Source of the DNA: Centropus unirufus
Taxonomy: Eukaryota > Chordata > Aves > Cuculiformes > Centropidae
Assembly (NCBI GenBank): GCA_013397695.1
Contig: VYZI01000127.1
Span: 1,956,860-2,020,859 of the forward strand
Direction: 5' to 3'
DNA: 64,000 nucleotides
Shown: in pieces, positions 38,047-51,500 of the stretch
Layout: each line of letters starts with the position of its first letter
Numbering within the stretch: position 1 is the first letter of the stretch
Translations under genes and position numbers: made by a program
Notes under the pieces: model-generated
Database searches by the model: none
What the model was told of the DNA's origin: nothing
Seen by the model: the letters and a program-made list of their open reading frames with translations, nothing else

Positions 38047-39122
38047 TTAGGTTGGTGCAAAAATAATTGCTGCTTTTGCCACTGTAACCTGTGATGTTTA
38101 TTTTGGATTAAACTTTTATTTAACTGTGTTCATGTAGTACAGCATTTTGAAGCATGAAATTCACTCTACATATTTATGCTAGTGGAGTTGTTTTCACTGT
38201 TTGTTCTTTTTTATATTGCTCTGGCAAATCAAAGGTGGGGAAAAATGCAAATTTGAGTGATATTGTTGAAGGAGTTCAAAAGGGGATGTAAAGCAGTGAA
38301 AACTGATAGCAATATCATTTGGTTTGGGATCATTGAGCGTACAGCTCAACATTTGTTACAAAAATTTCATAACAGAAACAATAGAGTTGAAAAACATTGA
38401 AAATGAGGAGAGTTGCAGAAATCCTTTGGCGATAGATGATAACCAATAGAGGGCCAGTAACGAAGCAGACCCATGCAAAACAACTTGAACGGCTGCAGAA
38501 GAACTAAATTTTGACCATTCAACAGTTGTTGACACTTGTACCAGATTGGAAAATCAAAAATGTTCAACAAATGGGCGCTGCATGACCTGAATGAAAATAA
38601 AAAACATCACCATAATGAGTCTGCTCTGTGCTTCCTTTGCACAACAGAAATATTTCTTGATTGCATTGTGACATATGATGAAAAATTGATTTTATATGAC
38701 AACTGATGGTGTTTGGCACAGTGGCTGGACTGACATGAAGTATCAGAACGTGTGCCCAAACTGAAACTCTGTCAAAAGAAGGCTACGGTCACTGTCTGGT
38801 GGTCGGCAAGTGGAATTATTCACAACTTTTTGAATCTTGACGAAACCATCATAGTAGAGACATATTTCCAGGAAACCGACAAAGTGCGGCACTGGTCAAT
38901 CAAAAGGAACTTTTAAGTTCTTCTCCATGACAATGCCCAGCTGCTTGTCTTGCAAATGACTGCAGAAGCTGCACAAATTGGGCTAAAAAACTCTACCTCA
39001 CCAGCTTACTCACCAGACCCCTCTCATAATGATTACCACATTTCCAAGCATCTTCACAGCTTTCTGCAAGGTTTTCACAACCGAGTGCAGCTCATAACAC
39101 CTGTGAAGAATTCATCACTTCC
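38047..39122 (+). mobile_element. Mariner DNA transposon, Hsmar1-like, inactive and missing its right end
   Basis: The left end TTAGGTTGGTGCAAAAATAA directly follows a TA dinucleotide (38045-38046), the mariner target, and is almost identical to the Hsmar1/cecropia-type terminal repeat. Downstream, + strand fragments resemble a mariner transposase: YDEKLILYDN near 38674-38703, VTVWWSASGIIH near 38789-38824, LLHDNAQ near 38920-38940, YSPDPSHNDYH near 39006-39039 and LHSFLQGFHN. All three catalytic Asp codons remain (38677-38679, 38929-38931, 39031-39033), but the last two are separated by 33 residues, one fewer than the mariner DD34D rule. In-frame stops occur at 38704-38706, 38731-38733 and 38914-38916, with further frameshifts upstream. 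No matching right terminal repeat is visible. It is a pseudo-transposon. Confidence 0.9.
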
Positions 39123-40890
39123 AGGACTGGAGAATCAAGGCTGAAGTGGGATAAGGAAGCAGTGATGCTCAAGCAACAGAGGCAGCATTCAGAGCAATGA
39201 GGGGAACAATGAAAAGTGAGGAGAAAGTTACTACTGTAGCTCATTTCAATGCAGAACCAACAGGCTGCAGCAGGCAGCAGTGTCTTGAATGCGTGGTATT
39301 ACAGATGTGCCTTATTTTGAGTTGTCTGAAACCCTGTCATCTAGAGACTCCTTTTTAATATGCTACCTTGTTTTTAAAAGCCTCTCCCAGGCCATAGCAG
39401 TCAGGTTTGGAGATTTTTTTTTTGAGACCACCACAGCTAAGGGCTGGGACTGTGTCCCTTTGCTTATCATGGTGTGCTGATGATGTCACATAATTTGGCT
39501 CGGTGCTGCAGTTCTGGGCTATGATCCCCAGCTTGCACAGAGCTGCTTAAATCTCAGCCTGCTCCTATGCTCCTGACCAGGGTGCAGCGGTCACCTTGCT
39601 CAGAAACAAAAGCAAGGTGCAGCAGATGGCTGCCCCAAACACAGTCTGGATGAGTAAGTACTGGGTTTGGCTCCCTGTGCCCCACAAAGCCCCCCAACAC
39701 CATCCTCACCATAACAACACCAGGGTATGCAGCTCACAGCATTTTGCTATAAAAAATCCCATTGAGCTCACCAGTGAATACAGCCTTCCCCTCATTTTGG
39801 ACATTGCAAACCGATGAAAATGCACACGTGTAACCTTTGGGACCCAAAGGACACTGCAGGCCCGCTGTGAGCAGCGCAGATGCTGCCAGTGTTTTCCCTA
39901 GGGCAGGGGGCTCTGAGCAGCTTGGGTGGGAGGGCCAGAGCAGTGAGCAGGTCCAGAGTCCCTGGAGCAGGATTGTCCAACAGCAGAGATGTAGAAAAAG
40001 ATTTCAGAGCTGGCTCTGTACCAGTCCCTCATGTGCAGCAGGATGCCAGGTCTAGGCAGAAGCCGGTGTGGAGCTGGCACCTGCCAGATTGCTGAGGAAA
40101 GCCTGACTGTTATTTGCCTTTCTATTTTTAGTTGTGCTTTTGCTAATTTGGCTTATTTGGAACTCTTTATTGCTGGAAATTGGGTGTTTATTTTTCACAG
40201 TACCTGCAGAAACTTTTGTATCTGACGTCCGCCTCCATAGCAGGCAAGAATGCCTCCTTTTTTTTTCACTTTTTTTGCTTGTTTGGCTGAGCTGCAGCAA
40301 CAGCACTGGACCCATTGTTGATTGTTGTGAAAATATGGATCTCTTAGGTGTGCAACTAACATGTAGATGGGAAGGTGGAGGGAGCCCGAGCAGTCCAAGA
40401 CTCGACTGAAGCAAAACCCCTGCCAGATGTGAGGTGGAAGTACAGAAAGATGTGAAGAAGTAGAGATGATAAGCAGGAAAGCCACTGTGGAAATCGCGCA
40501 CAGCCATTCCTATTCCAGCTGCAAGGCGGTGGTGGGGAGCACTCCTGGGCCTCCCTCCACCTGCAGCAGGAGAACCCATGGTCACAGCTACACGGGGGCA
40601 AGAAGGGCAAACCCAGTGAAGGCAGAGCGGCCTGGGCAGGAGCCCCATGCCATTCTGCTCCTCAGGCAGAGGCTTGGGCAGGACGTGGCGTCCACACGGT
40701 CACCTACACCGCGGCCTGAGCACAGCGTCACGTCTTGATTGCTTGGGCTCAGGTGCAGGTGGGAGGGATGGGCGCCCAATTCATGCATAGGAAAAAGTGG
40801 TGGGCAAGCCGTGCCTGCCTATTCCCACCAGGGATGAATATCCACCCCGGCTGGGAAGAGTGCGGCGCCACAGGGGATGAGACGAAAGGG
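39123..40890. other. Non-coding stretch leading into a CpG island
   Basis: No gene was recognised. Overlapping open frames on both strands around 40050-40740 (up to 198 codons) have no family resemblance, and GC content rises toward the right, which lengthens chance frames. Exonic content cannot be excluded. Confidence 0.45.
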
Positions 40891-41048
40891 AGCACGGTGC
40901 GTGTGTAACACGCGTGGAACGGCTGACACTGCCCTGGCTGCCGGTGGACGAGCTCAGAGCTCGTGATCTCGGCAGAGAGAAGTTTTCTGAAGGAGCCAGG
41001 CGAGCATGCAAGGGCAGAGGATGCGCCGGGACCCACGGCCACGGCGGG

Positions 41049-41693
41049 NNNNNNNNNNNNNNNNNNNNNNNNNNNNNNNNNNNNNNNNNNNNNNNNNNNN
41101 NNNNNNNNNNNNNNNNNNNNNNNNNNNNNNNNNNNNNNNNNNNNNNNNNNNNNNNNNNNNNNNNNNNNNNNNNNNNNNNNNNNNNNNNNNNNNNNNNNNN
41201 NNNNNNNNNNNNNNNNNNNNNNNNNNNNNNNNNNNNNNNNNNNNNNNNNNNNNNNNNNNNNNNNNNNNNNNNNNNNNNNNNNNNNNNNNNNNNNNNNNNN
41301 NNNNNNNNNNNNNNNNNNNNNNNNNNNNNNNNNNNNNNNNNNNNNNNNNNNNNNNNNNNNNNNNNNNNNNNNNNNNNNNNNNNNNNNNNNNNNNNNNNNN
41401 NNNNNNNNNNNNNNNNNNNNNNNNNNNNNNNNNNNNNNNNNNNNNNNNNNNNNNNNNNNNNNNNNNNNNNNNNNNNNNNNNNNNNNNNNNNNNNNNNNNN
41501 NNNNNNNNNNNNNNNNNNNNNNNNNNNNNNNNNNNNNNNNNNNNNNNNNNNNNNNNNNNNNNNNNNNNNNNNNNNNNNNNNNNNNNNNNNNNNNNNNNNN
41601 NNNNNNNNNNNNNNNNNNNNNNNNNNNNNNNNNNNNNNNNNNNNNNNNNNNNNNNNNNNNNNNNNNNNNNNNNNNNNNNNNNNNNNNNNNNNN
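41049..41693. other. Assembly gap (645 N) inside the CpG island
   Basis: Unknown bases flanked on both sides by extremely GC-rich sequence (CCACGGCGGG on the left, AAGGGCGAGCCG on the right). GC-rich first exons of bird genes are often lost in this way in short-read assemblies. Confidence 0.95.
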
Positions 41694-41787
41694 AAGGGCG
41701 AGCCGAGTGCGCGGGGGGCACCGCGGGGCAGCCCCCCGGGTCCCGGCGGAGGCGCCTCCCGCAGGCTGAGCGGGGGGAGCCGAGCCC

Positions 41788-41820
41788 GAGGGGGCACCGA
41801 GGGGGCACCGAGGGGGCACC
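41788..41820. repeat. Three perfect copies of an 11-bp GC-rich unit
   Basis: GAGGGGGCACC is repeated three times without error directly downstream of the gap, followed by GGGACCCCGCGCGGGG. It adds G-tracts that could hinder sequencing of this island. Confidence 0.85.
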
Positions 41821-42500
41821 GGGACCCCGCGCGGGGCTGCCGCCCGGGACGCCTCGCCCGCAGCCGGGGCAGCTCCGGGACGCGGGGCTGCAGCCCGCAC
41901 GGGCGCTCCGAGGGCGGCTTCCCTTTCGCCTCCGGCCCCTGTGTGCATTATTCCCGTTGGCACCGGCTGCCGGCCCCTCCGCCGCGTTTGGGGACGTTTG
42001 AAGAGCGGCAGCGGGCAGCCCCGCGCCGAGCATCTCTTTCGAAAGTCAGGAGAGATCCCTCTCTTCTCCATTCCTGCCGTCGGAGCCCGGTGGATCGGAG
42101 CCTGGGCGAGGCTGGGGCTGCTGTCAGGATTCCTCGGGCTCTCAGCCGCTGGTTTAAACTGCTCTGGAAGTGGGGTCGTGGGGTGGGGTGGCAGATCTTT
42201 CCAGCCTTTCCCGCGTGGAAAAGGTCTATGATAATTGCAGCCCACACACCGCAGTCTGAAGCGCGGGCAGCGTTGAGTCCTGGATCTGTCTCTGTGCCCA
42301 CAAGGCTGGAGGCAGGTGTAGAGGGGCATAGGGAGGCATTTCAGCACCAGGTTTTGACTGCTGGGGTTGCAGTGGCCAGGGCAGTGTGGGGACACCTGCT
42401 CCCGGCTCTGGGCACAGTGGTGCCCGATCCCCAGCCCGATGCGGCAGCTGCAAAGGAACCAGTCAAGGATAGCGGCATCTCCCAGCCCTGGGAGCTCAGA

Positions 42501-45500
42501 GCTGGGAAGGACCCGTTACACGTGCTGGTGGGTTTTGCCGTGTGGCTAAATAAACTGGAAAGATCTACTCAATCTGGAACAAGGTAATGATCTCCAAGCC
42601 TGCTTCGGAGACCCTGTGCAGCCCTCTCCTTGTGGGCTGCTGAAGGAATGTGGCTCGCAGGGCGCACAGTCACAGAGTAGTGGCAGAGTGCGTTTGCAGG
42701 AGGCTGAGGGCAGGGTAGCTTTGCTGGCAGGTGCCCGTGTATCCACTGCTGTCTCCCTGCTCTGTGCCAATCCACGTTAAAGCTGCGATCACTCTCCTCA
42801 AAGCGGATTTGTAGAAATTTAGTGTTTTTTTTACCGAAGTGCTGCTCTCTGGCAGTGGGAAATAGAGGGAAAACTGGGTCTGCTGTCCCTGCCTGCTGTG
42901 AAATAAGAGGAGATGGAGTGAAGGGAGCAAGGGAGATTGTGGGCTGACAGCATTGGGCAACATCCATGGGAAATATAGCCTCTGAGATATGGCGATAGCT
43001 GTTGAGCACAGGCAAGCTTTTGCTACTCTGTCTATCCAATGTCTAGAGTGATCCAGGGGAATATGAAACTAGATGGATGTTGCATCCAAAATTTTCAGTA
43101 GTCTTTTTTTCATTTACCGTTCCACACCAATGTGCTGTAAAACCAAACCGATTTCTGAAGCAACCCAAACCTCTCAGCACAGTGCTGCACAGAGGACTGT
43201 GTGCTTCCCAGCTATGGCCATGTGGGGCGCACCAAAAACTGCTCGAGTGGGAGCGCTGTGCTGTTAACCCCCAGAGGGACTTGTACAGGACTTGAGTGTG
43301 GGCTACAGATGTGCTTCTTGTCCCTGGTGGTGTGCTGGCCATGCTGCATGGGCACCACTTTCCTTCTCCAGTCTAGGGAGTGTTTTGTAAGTCACCAGAC
43401 TCAGGCAGTGCCTGGAAGGAGTGCAGAAGGGCTAGCAGGTGCTCAGATCCTTTCTTATGGGTTAAAAGCTATTACTGAGTGCCTTTTCTGCCCCCAGCCC
43501 TTCTTTCTCATCTTCTAGCCAAGTTTGAAATGTTCTCTACATGTTGTCCTTCCCTCACTTTTCCAGTGCGCATTCTGTCTATGTGTCCCTAACTCTGCAG
43601 TTTGGAGCCTTTGCTCAAGTGCCCTGTCCTAGGGATGGGGAGGCTGCCTTGGCTCAGCAGAGCCAGCAGAGGGACTCCAACAAGCGAAGTGAAAGAGCCC
43701 TTCGCATTTTGTCCGTAGAAAGTGAGAGTTTTTTTTCCCCAGTGAAGGTCTGGCCTTGGACTAGTGCTGTCATTGATTTTGCTTCTGTTTATCAAAATGG
43801 AAAGTCAGCATGGAGCCTGTGCCTGGGAGTACACTGTGAGGTCTCTTGAACCAAGAAAGCATGAGATGAGTGCTGTGCAGGACCCAGTTTAGGGGCAGAT
43901 CCCATTTGTGTTTTGCCAAGGGAAATTTTTGTTCCTTGCTGCCAGATTGAGTGTGTGGAAGGGTGTAGAGCATGTCCCAACAGCAGAGAGCAGCCCTCCC
44001 ATAGCAACCACTCTCAGCTGCTTTTATACAAACAATATTCAAGCACTACCTGTGGCCAGTGGCAGAAAGTTTGAGGAATGTGAGGAAGAGGCTGAGCTCA
44101 GAACAAGAGCTTTGAGTATGGCAACAGCAGCTCTCATTTTCCATCCTGTCTATCCTGTGACATAAACAGAGAAAGCAGAGGAATCTCCAAGGGAATTTTC
44201 CACTTCAGTTAGCAATAAGGAATGTATCTTCTTAGTTATTTAGAACAATGCTGTAATGGTCTTAACTCTATAGCTCTTTACCAGCCTCTGGGTGTGTCAG
44301 AGGTATGAAATCCCTTGTGCTGTCCAAGTCTGTAGTTCAGCCCTTCAGACCGCTCTTCAGGCAGCACATGGACCGAGGTTGGATGGTCATGTGGCTAAGA
44401 AGATGCATTCAGAAGCCGAGCTATACAGAAGGGAAATAGAGGGAGGCTGAGTAGATCATGGAGCAAAACAAAGACATGGCATGCTTTCCCTCTGTTTGCA
44501 CAGGAATTGTTTCTGTGATATGGTGCCTTGAGTGAGCGTTCATATCCTCCAAAAATACACCTCTCTCCTCAGATACATTCAGGGCTTAAGAGACATTGAT
44601 GTTTCTCATGCAGGACACGAGTCTGACCCCAAATAATCAAACATCTGCAGCAATACCAGCACCCTGGCTCCCCTCTCCCCCCCAGTTATTGCTTGTTTGG
44701 CATGTGATTTCTGCTAAGGGGGAAGAGGGAGCATGGATGTTTAGCTATGCCTCCTGTAGACCACTAAAGCGCTCGGCAGGTGAAGTGGTCCTTTCTGCAG
44801 AGGGAATGGTATGGACATTAATGTGCCTTCCTTGAAGGATGCTCCGCACTGCTGTTTGCTTCCCGAAACTGCTGCGCCCTTGTGCAGCCTTGAGAAGGCA
44901 GTCCCAGCCCCGCAGCCACTGTGTGATCCCTCAGGCAGATCCTGGTGCTCCCTGTTGAGCGTTCCACTCCTTCCCCCTGCAATCACCACTTGTCTTTTCT
45001 GTTTTACAGCCCCACCAAGCAGCAACGATTCCCCTGGGGTGGTACACTACAGGATTGTTCTTAGACCTTTGAGTGCAGCTGAAATTTAATTTGGTTGGGA
45101 CTATGGTAGTTTTTGTACCTCCCCAAGATGAGAGGTCACTTCACCTCTGCAGCCTGTGCCCCTGCCTAGCACAGCAGAGAGCGGTGAACTGCTGGCTTGT
45201 GGGGCAGTGAAATCCAGGGGGATCTTGAAGATCTTGAAACTGGGGAGATACTTTCCCTCTGGCTCATGAGGAGCCCAAGTATTTTGCTTTCACATGAGGT
45301 GAGAACTTGCATTTTGGCTACGTTTGCGCTGGCACCATAGCCTCTGAGGACTGCTTACATTTTCGGGGCGATATAGGAGTGATGGATCTCTTGAAGAAAT
45401 GAGAGGTTGTCTGGAAGACCCTTCACTGTGCATGAACCTGTATAAAGCCTTTGAAATCATGTTTACATTTTCTTATATGTTTTTGCTCTTTTGCCGCTGG

Positions 45501-48500
45501 TTCTGCTGCGCTATTGGCTGCCAAACCTACATTCTGTGTTGAATGTTCACAAACTGCGATGCCAAAATAAGCACTGCCAAGATCAAGACAGTAGCTTAAA
45601 AAGCTCAAGATTTAAGAAAAAAAGAAGTAGTGAGGGGTTTTTATTTGCTGTCTGTCCTCTGAGTCTCTGGGACAGGCATGTCTAAGTTTTCCTCCACACT
45701 CTGGATATTTAGGAATTTAGAGAGATGCTACGGTTCATTCTGCATCTCCACTGCCTGCCTCTTAACAAAGGAGCATTTAGACTCAATTAGATCAGAGGAT
45801 TTTGCAGTGTCTCTGTATCTGGCTAGATGGACTCCTGACGCTCTTATCCCTGCTCTTGCGTTTTTTTCTTACTTGCAGGCACCAGCAGCATTTGCCTGCA
45901 GCACCTCCTTAGTTAGATCCTTTGGGGACGTACAAGCACTTGGGAAGTGTCAGGTTTCCCTGGTTCCTCCTTAAACTTTTGACAAGCTTGCAATGAAAAG
46001 GAGCTTTTTCTGTGGTGGAACACAGGACGGAGAGCTCAACTACTATCCTGGTAGCAGAATTAACAAGAGCAGCATCGAACAGCTACACAGTAACTCTGTG
46101 ACTGTGTGGTCTTGCCGTGCTTGGGTTCCAGAAACTCCTGAGGGGGCTGCTGAGGTCCCTTTTCCTCCTTTATCTTGGAGGGCACCCTGGTACCCACCTC
46201 TCTCCAGACCTCTTGTCCTGTGTCCTGCCCTCCTAAGGCATGCAGCTTCTGGGCTGCTGACACATGTAGCTCTGCAGATGCCGTTTCCTCCTCCTTGGTT
46301 CCCTGGGACCGCTCTCTGGGATGTAATGTAAGGGCTTCTCTCCTTCCCTGCCCCTGAGAGTTTCTGCGAATGTATGTTCAGGCTTCAGTGTGTTTTGTAC
46401 AGTTCCCAACATTTTCAGGATGGTTAAACTATGTGTATCCTATGTTTCCCAAGCATTGTAAGCTCTTCACAAAGGAAACCTGCGCTGTGAGACGTGGGAT
46501 CTCTTTCCATGCACCAGGTCAGGGTGCATAACCTGACTGTGTCACAGCCCCATGCTGTGGTAAGAGCTGACCAGGCTTCAATGCCTCTGAAATCTGACTC
46601 TGTGTGTGCCTCAATTTTGGTGTAGGTGCTTGTCTTCGCGAGAGTTGGTCTATGTTTAAAGCAAATAGCATCAAGAAAGGGAGAAACAAGGCAAGGTGAA
46701 GGAAAGATGCAAATGAGGTAGAAATAATGTGCTCTAAACAGAGAGCTTTTTGTAAACGAAGGGAATGTTGGTAGTTATACCAAATGGAATACTGTTATAT
46801 CAAATGGAAAACCTGTTGGAAGGAAGGCAGTCCAAGCTTCTCATCCTGGAAGAAAACCTAACAGATACATCCAAATTTAACTATGTATGTTTTAGAGAGC
46901 TGAGTGGAGAAGTGTGTGTTCTAAAACAATCCTCTTCAATGAGTGGCTTGATCCTCAAAACAGCTCATCATTAAACAGAGCAAATTACCCTTCGAGGACT
47001 GTGGAGTGTGGAGTGTGTTCATATTTCATTGTTGCAGCACAACTATTTCACTATTACTCAGTCGTGAAGTCCTCTTGGGCATCTTGCTATGGTCCTGGTT
47101 CCAGCAAATCTTTCCGACTGTTGTATTCTTCTGGCATCAAATGGATTATTTTTCCACTGGAGGAGTCAGTTGTTCTTAATATATACATCTGCTGTAAAAT
47201 GAGGCAACTCTTCAAATAGTTATTTGTCGTCATGTTTACAGTATCATTGGCTGCAGTATTTTGGCTGAAACATTTTTTGGGAAAAAGTGAAGAACTGCTG
47301 GAGCTAGAATGTTATTTTTATTCTCATCTCTAAAACCAAGACAAAAATAAGAAACATTGAATAGCTAACATATTTTGTTGTGGTACTTTGTAATAAAATA
47401 CTTTATCCTTTCTCTCAGAATGGCATCCTTGGAAGGGTGTATATGATGGGAAGGGGTTTAGCTACAACACAGGCAACAATTACTGAGTTTATCTTAAAAC
47501 TCCTGCAAAAGAAAGCAGCAGTTATGACTGGCAAACCATGCTGCCATGGCTGGCAACTCCCAACACCCAGCACAAGCCCTACCATCCATCTGACCAGCCC
47601 GTGGATGCTCCTGCCCTGCTGGTAACCTTGGAAACAGGGAGCCCTGGGGTTTTGCTCTCTGGTCCTTGATCTCCTGCAGCAAAAGTAGCTGAGCTTTGTG
47701 TTTTCACCCTCAGGAAGCCAGCATCTACTTTTGCCTGTGCTGCTGAGGTCTATGGGCAAAAGCACTGCAGTGTGCATGCTGGGGCCAGATAGATGGAGCA
47801 CTGTAGTTAGATGCTGTTGTTTCTGCTGGCTAGTGTCTTCCTTCACGTGGCAGCTCTGCTGAAATACATAACAGCATCAGAATCTGGCCCCTCATGAGCA
47901 ATTGTCGGAATGCCTTTCCCTTTCATCACCTTTTGAAGCTATGCCGTGTTTGGTGACTTAATCGTGTGGTCCTTAGCACTGGATGCCTTGCAGATGGCCC
48001 TGCAGCTCATGCACGCAGAGGCAGTAGCTGCGTGAATCCGGTAGTGGTCCAGGGACTTGACAGAAGACTTGCCACACTATGCAGGAGCGAGTGCTCTGGG
48101 TTATGCGTTTGCAGCCCTCTGTGTCAGCTGAGCTTCGTGCTGGCCTCTCTCCTCCTTGTGATATTGGTTTGATATTTCTGGTCTGCCCGAGTAAACTTAT
48201 TAGAAACAACTTAAGAGTGAATGAGAGTGGTGGAAAGGCTCCATGTGTCTCAGTTGGACTGAGACTTCAGCCTGACTTTATGTTGCAAGTATTTTTTTAA
48301 TATGAGTATTTTGTGTCTGAGGTGGGCTGGGGAACACAAGCCCTGGTTTCATTCATAGGTCCAAACTTTCAAAGTGACATCTTATCTTTTCTGGGCTCCA
48401 TTGGCCCTGTTTTAAAAAGGAGTTGAATGCTTTTTCCATGCTGTGGTTTTAGAGAACTGCCCAAACCTAGCCACTTTTCTCTTCTACTTGAGACTTTCCA

Positions 48501-51500
48501 AACAAGAAGTAATGACTGACATATTTTGTGAGATGCTCAGTAGTATCTCCACAGGGTTTTACCACACCTCAGTAAGACACTATTGGTTTTGTACCATCAT
48601 AGCACACAGTATCCCTGCAAAGCAGTGAGCTGACTGTCCCCTGAGGGTTGTGTGGGCTCAAGTTCACCTCCATAACTCAGGACACAGGTCCTGATGTCAT
48701 CCCTGCTGTAGGCACCCTCTTGTCTACTGTGTATTGGACTGTGAGTTGCAATATACTTACACTCATACTTACCTGCTGTGGGATGGTACTCCCTGAAATC
48801 ACTGGATATAGTGGAAGGAAGTACCTACTTATAATTTTGCTGTATCAAACCTGCAAAGTGATGTGGTTTGGTGTCTTCCTCTCCAGTCTGGGGATGTTAA
48901 TCCAGCTGTGCCACAGGGAGCTGCTGTGGATAAATCCATCTTAGTGCTAAGGTCATATTTCTGCAGTGAAAGAGATTGTGAGCACAGGCTTGAGGAACCT
49001 GAAGTTGTAGAGAGTAGAAAATTAAATAGAACAGAAAAATAAGCTCTTCTGTGACAGCACAGCTACAGTATTGAAAACCTAGAAAGTCTAGGTCTTAAAC
49101 AACAATATCCACAAGCCAAATTTTCTTGTGCATATTAATATAGTTCTTTTGTTTGCAATGTGATGATTCCTGCGCCAGAGTGCTGAGTTCCTCTTCCTCA
49201 CTCTTTATGGGTACCATAAGTCAAGCTGGTACTCTGAGAATGTGAGTTCAGGCTTAAATCAGTGTCGGAATACTCAGGGGACACCATGTGCGTCTTTATG
49301 AAAGCTCTCCCCAGTCAGGATCAGAGTTGTTTGTTTTCAGTGGCTGAATGCAAGGTAATACCTTTTTATTGCCACGAGATGTCTGAGACCATACGTGCTC
49401 CTCTGCTGCCTTCAGAGCTGATCAGTCCCCACCACAAGTTGTGCCACGCCTATGGAATTGCTGATTGCTGAGGCTCAGACACCTCTGAAAAGTATCTCAC
49501 TTTCCTCTCCAAAAGCAGCTGTTTGATTGCTCTCAGGGAGGGATGATGAGTGTTGAGACATTGTGGGGCTCTACTCATGCTTGGTACCATGCTATGCGGG
49601 TCGGCCTGGAAACCTGCAGCTGGTGAGGCGGCATGGGAATGGAAATGAATGTGAAACCTTGGAGGGGTGGAAATAGATTTCAGACCACCACTTTAGTAAA
49701 GTTAGAGGAGAAATGGCTTTGTGTTGGCTTAAGTCTTTACTTGCATCTGCATAGTGGTGCAGTGGGAACATGTCTTGGAGTGGATGATTTCCATGCTCAC
49801 CACTGGGAATGAAGGAAAGCAGCCGTCTGTGTGCATGTCAGGGGTAAAAGAAATAAAAGAGAAAAGGAGGTTTCCTGTAGCAGCAGCAGGGAGCGGGGAA
49901 GGCTCTAAGCCCACTGGAGAGAGCTGAGGTAATTGCTCAGGTTACTGATGTGGTTCAGGAACTGGTGGGGATAAGCATCACAGTATCTGATGAGTTAGCA
50001 TGGATGTTTCAGAAAGAAGAAGGTGTGCCTTAAAGAGCAGGAGATTTTTTTCAACATGTTCCCACCATTCTATCTGCTGCTTTGCTTTGGGAAAAGCAAA
50101 TTTTTTTTTCTGAAGACTCGAGCCTTGTAGAACAAGCTGCTACTAATTGCAGTAAGGGTGGCAGACCCGTACCCTATGAATCCAAACATAAGAGCCTCCA
50201 TAAAATTATCCATAGGATTTGCAAGTCTGTTTGCAATGAGAAAAGAACCATTTGGATTTTGCAGCAAGAGAGTCCTCATGCAAATATATATTTTAAGCTA
50301 CTCGTGCAGTATAAATATATTTTTGTTTTAAAACCCTTTTATTATGCTTACAAGCAGTCCCTGTAGAAACTGAGAAAGCAAACAGTGAAACTTTGAAATG
50401 TCTGCATGACCCTTTGAGTAATTTTGGGCCCTTCTGTACAGAAGGAAATAACTATGTACCAGGAAGCTTTGCTGCTCTGACAAAATGTTTGGGCTTCTGA
50501 ATGGTAGCAGATGGCCAACCCAGAAGACCTTAACAAGTTTCTTAAACTACTTGTAAAGCAGATAAAATTTCTATGCTTTGCTAGTAGCAGCTATCCTTGG
50601 CTTGAGGGATCTGAGCTAGGGCTTTGTCTCTGTTGTCCCTGTAGGGCTACTTCCATAGTGTTGACCATGCAGAGCATCCAGAGCCAGACTGCCCCCAACT
50701 ATGTTGATCATCATCTTCTTGCATGCTACACAAGTCTAACCAAAGTCCTGTGGTGGTAGAAGATGTTACTGTCATAGAAATAAGGGTTGATTTTCAGCAG
50801 AAGCTCAATATAGGGACTGGCCAGTGTTGGTGACGGGATGTTCAGAGCTCACTTCATTACTTCAGAACAGCAGCGGTGTCAGATCAGTGTCAGAGGGTCA
50901 CCTAGCAGCAGAGAGCATACTGTGTCAGTACACCTTTTCACTCCACCCCTCTTTCCAAATTTTCCACCTTGTGTGTTCAAACAAGGATACACGAGTAACA
51001 AAAAATGAGTCCCTGCATGTTAGTAGTGTATGGCTCTGGCAGGCTGCTAGCTATGGCATGTTGAAGACTCTGTAAGTCTACCACGATCCTTCCTCAGACA
51101 TCCTCTCCTGATCTCCGCAGAGGCGTTGTTGACATGAAGAGTTGATTATTTTCCTAGATGTCCCTCGCTAATACTATTCTGGCCATTTCCTTGGTATGCA
51201 TTTTATCTACTATCTCTGAATTTTTAACTGCAGAAGATGTGGAGTTTCTGCTGCCAGCTTCCCTTTCCAGGGTACAAATCAATGTATGGACTTGTTGAAA
51301 GATCTTCTAAAGTGGAATGAAGTTATTTAGAAGAGTCAGGGCTGGTGTTATTTCAAGACATGAATAGTGAACAGTTTTGTATTACAGGTGGATAAATAAT
51401 GTTTTAGAGTGTTTGCAGTTTCTGTAAAGAGGAAGAAGCAAAGACTGTGTTATTTCAGAATGTACTTTTTCCAGTCCCTGTGAAGAAACTTAATCTCTCA

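Larger units (their letters stand above)
40900..42500. promoter_or_regulatory. CpG island, probable promoter of an unidentified gene
   Basis: From about 40.9 kb, and especially at 41694-42000, the sequence is very GC-rich with dense CpG, unlike the surrounding AT-leaning DNA. The centre is an assembly gap. Open frames of 268-557 codons run through the island on both strands, but they cross the N run and are Arg/Pro/Gly/Ala-rich, as GC-rich non-coding DNA gives, so I do not call them coding. The second known CpG island in this window marks the SF3B5 promoter, which supports reading this one as a promoter or first-exon region too. Direction and gene are unknown. In mammals the neighbours of SF3B5 are PLAGL1 and STX11, both with 5' exons far from their coding exon(s), so either is a candidate by synteny only. 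Confidence 0.6.

Noticed and set aside
40749..42587. Very long open frames on both strands (338-557 codons)
   Set aside because: They run through 645 N bases that cannot contain a stop, and the real parts are GC-rich low-complexity sequence open on both strands at once.
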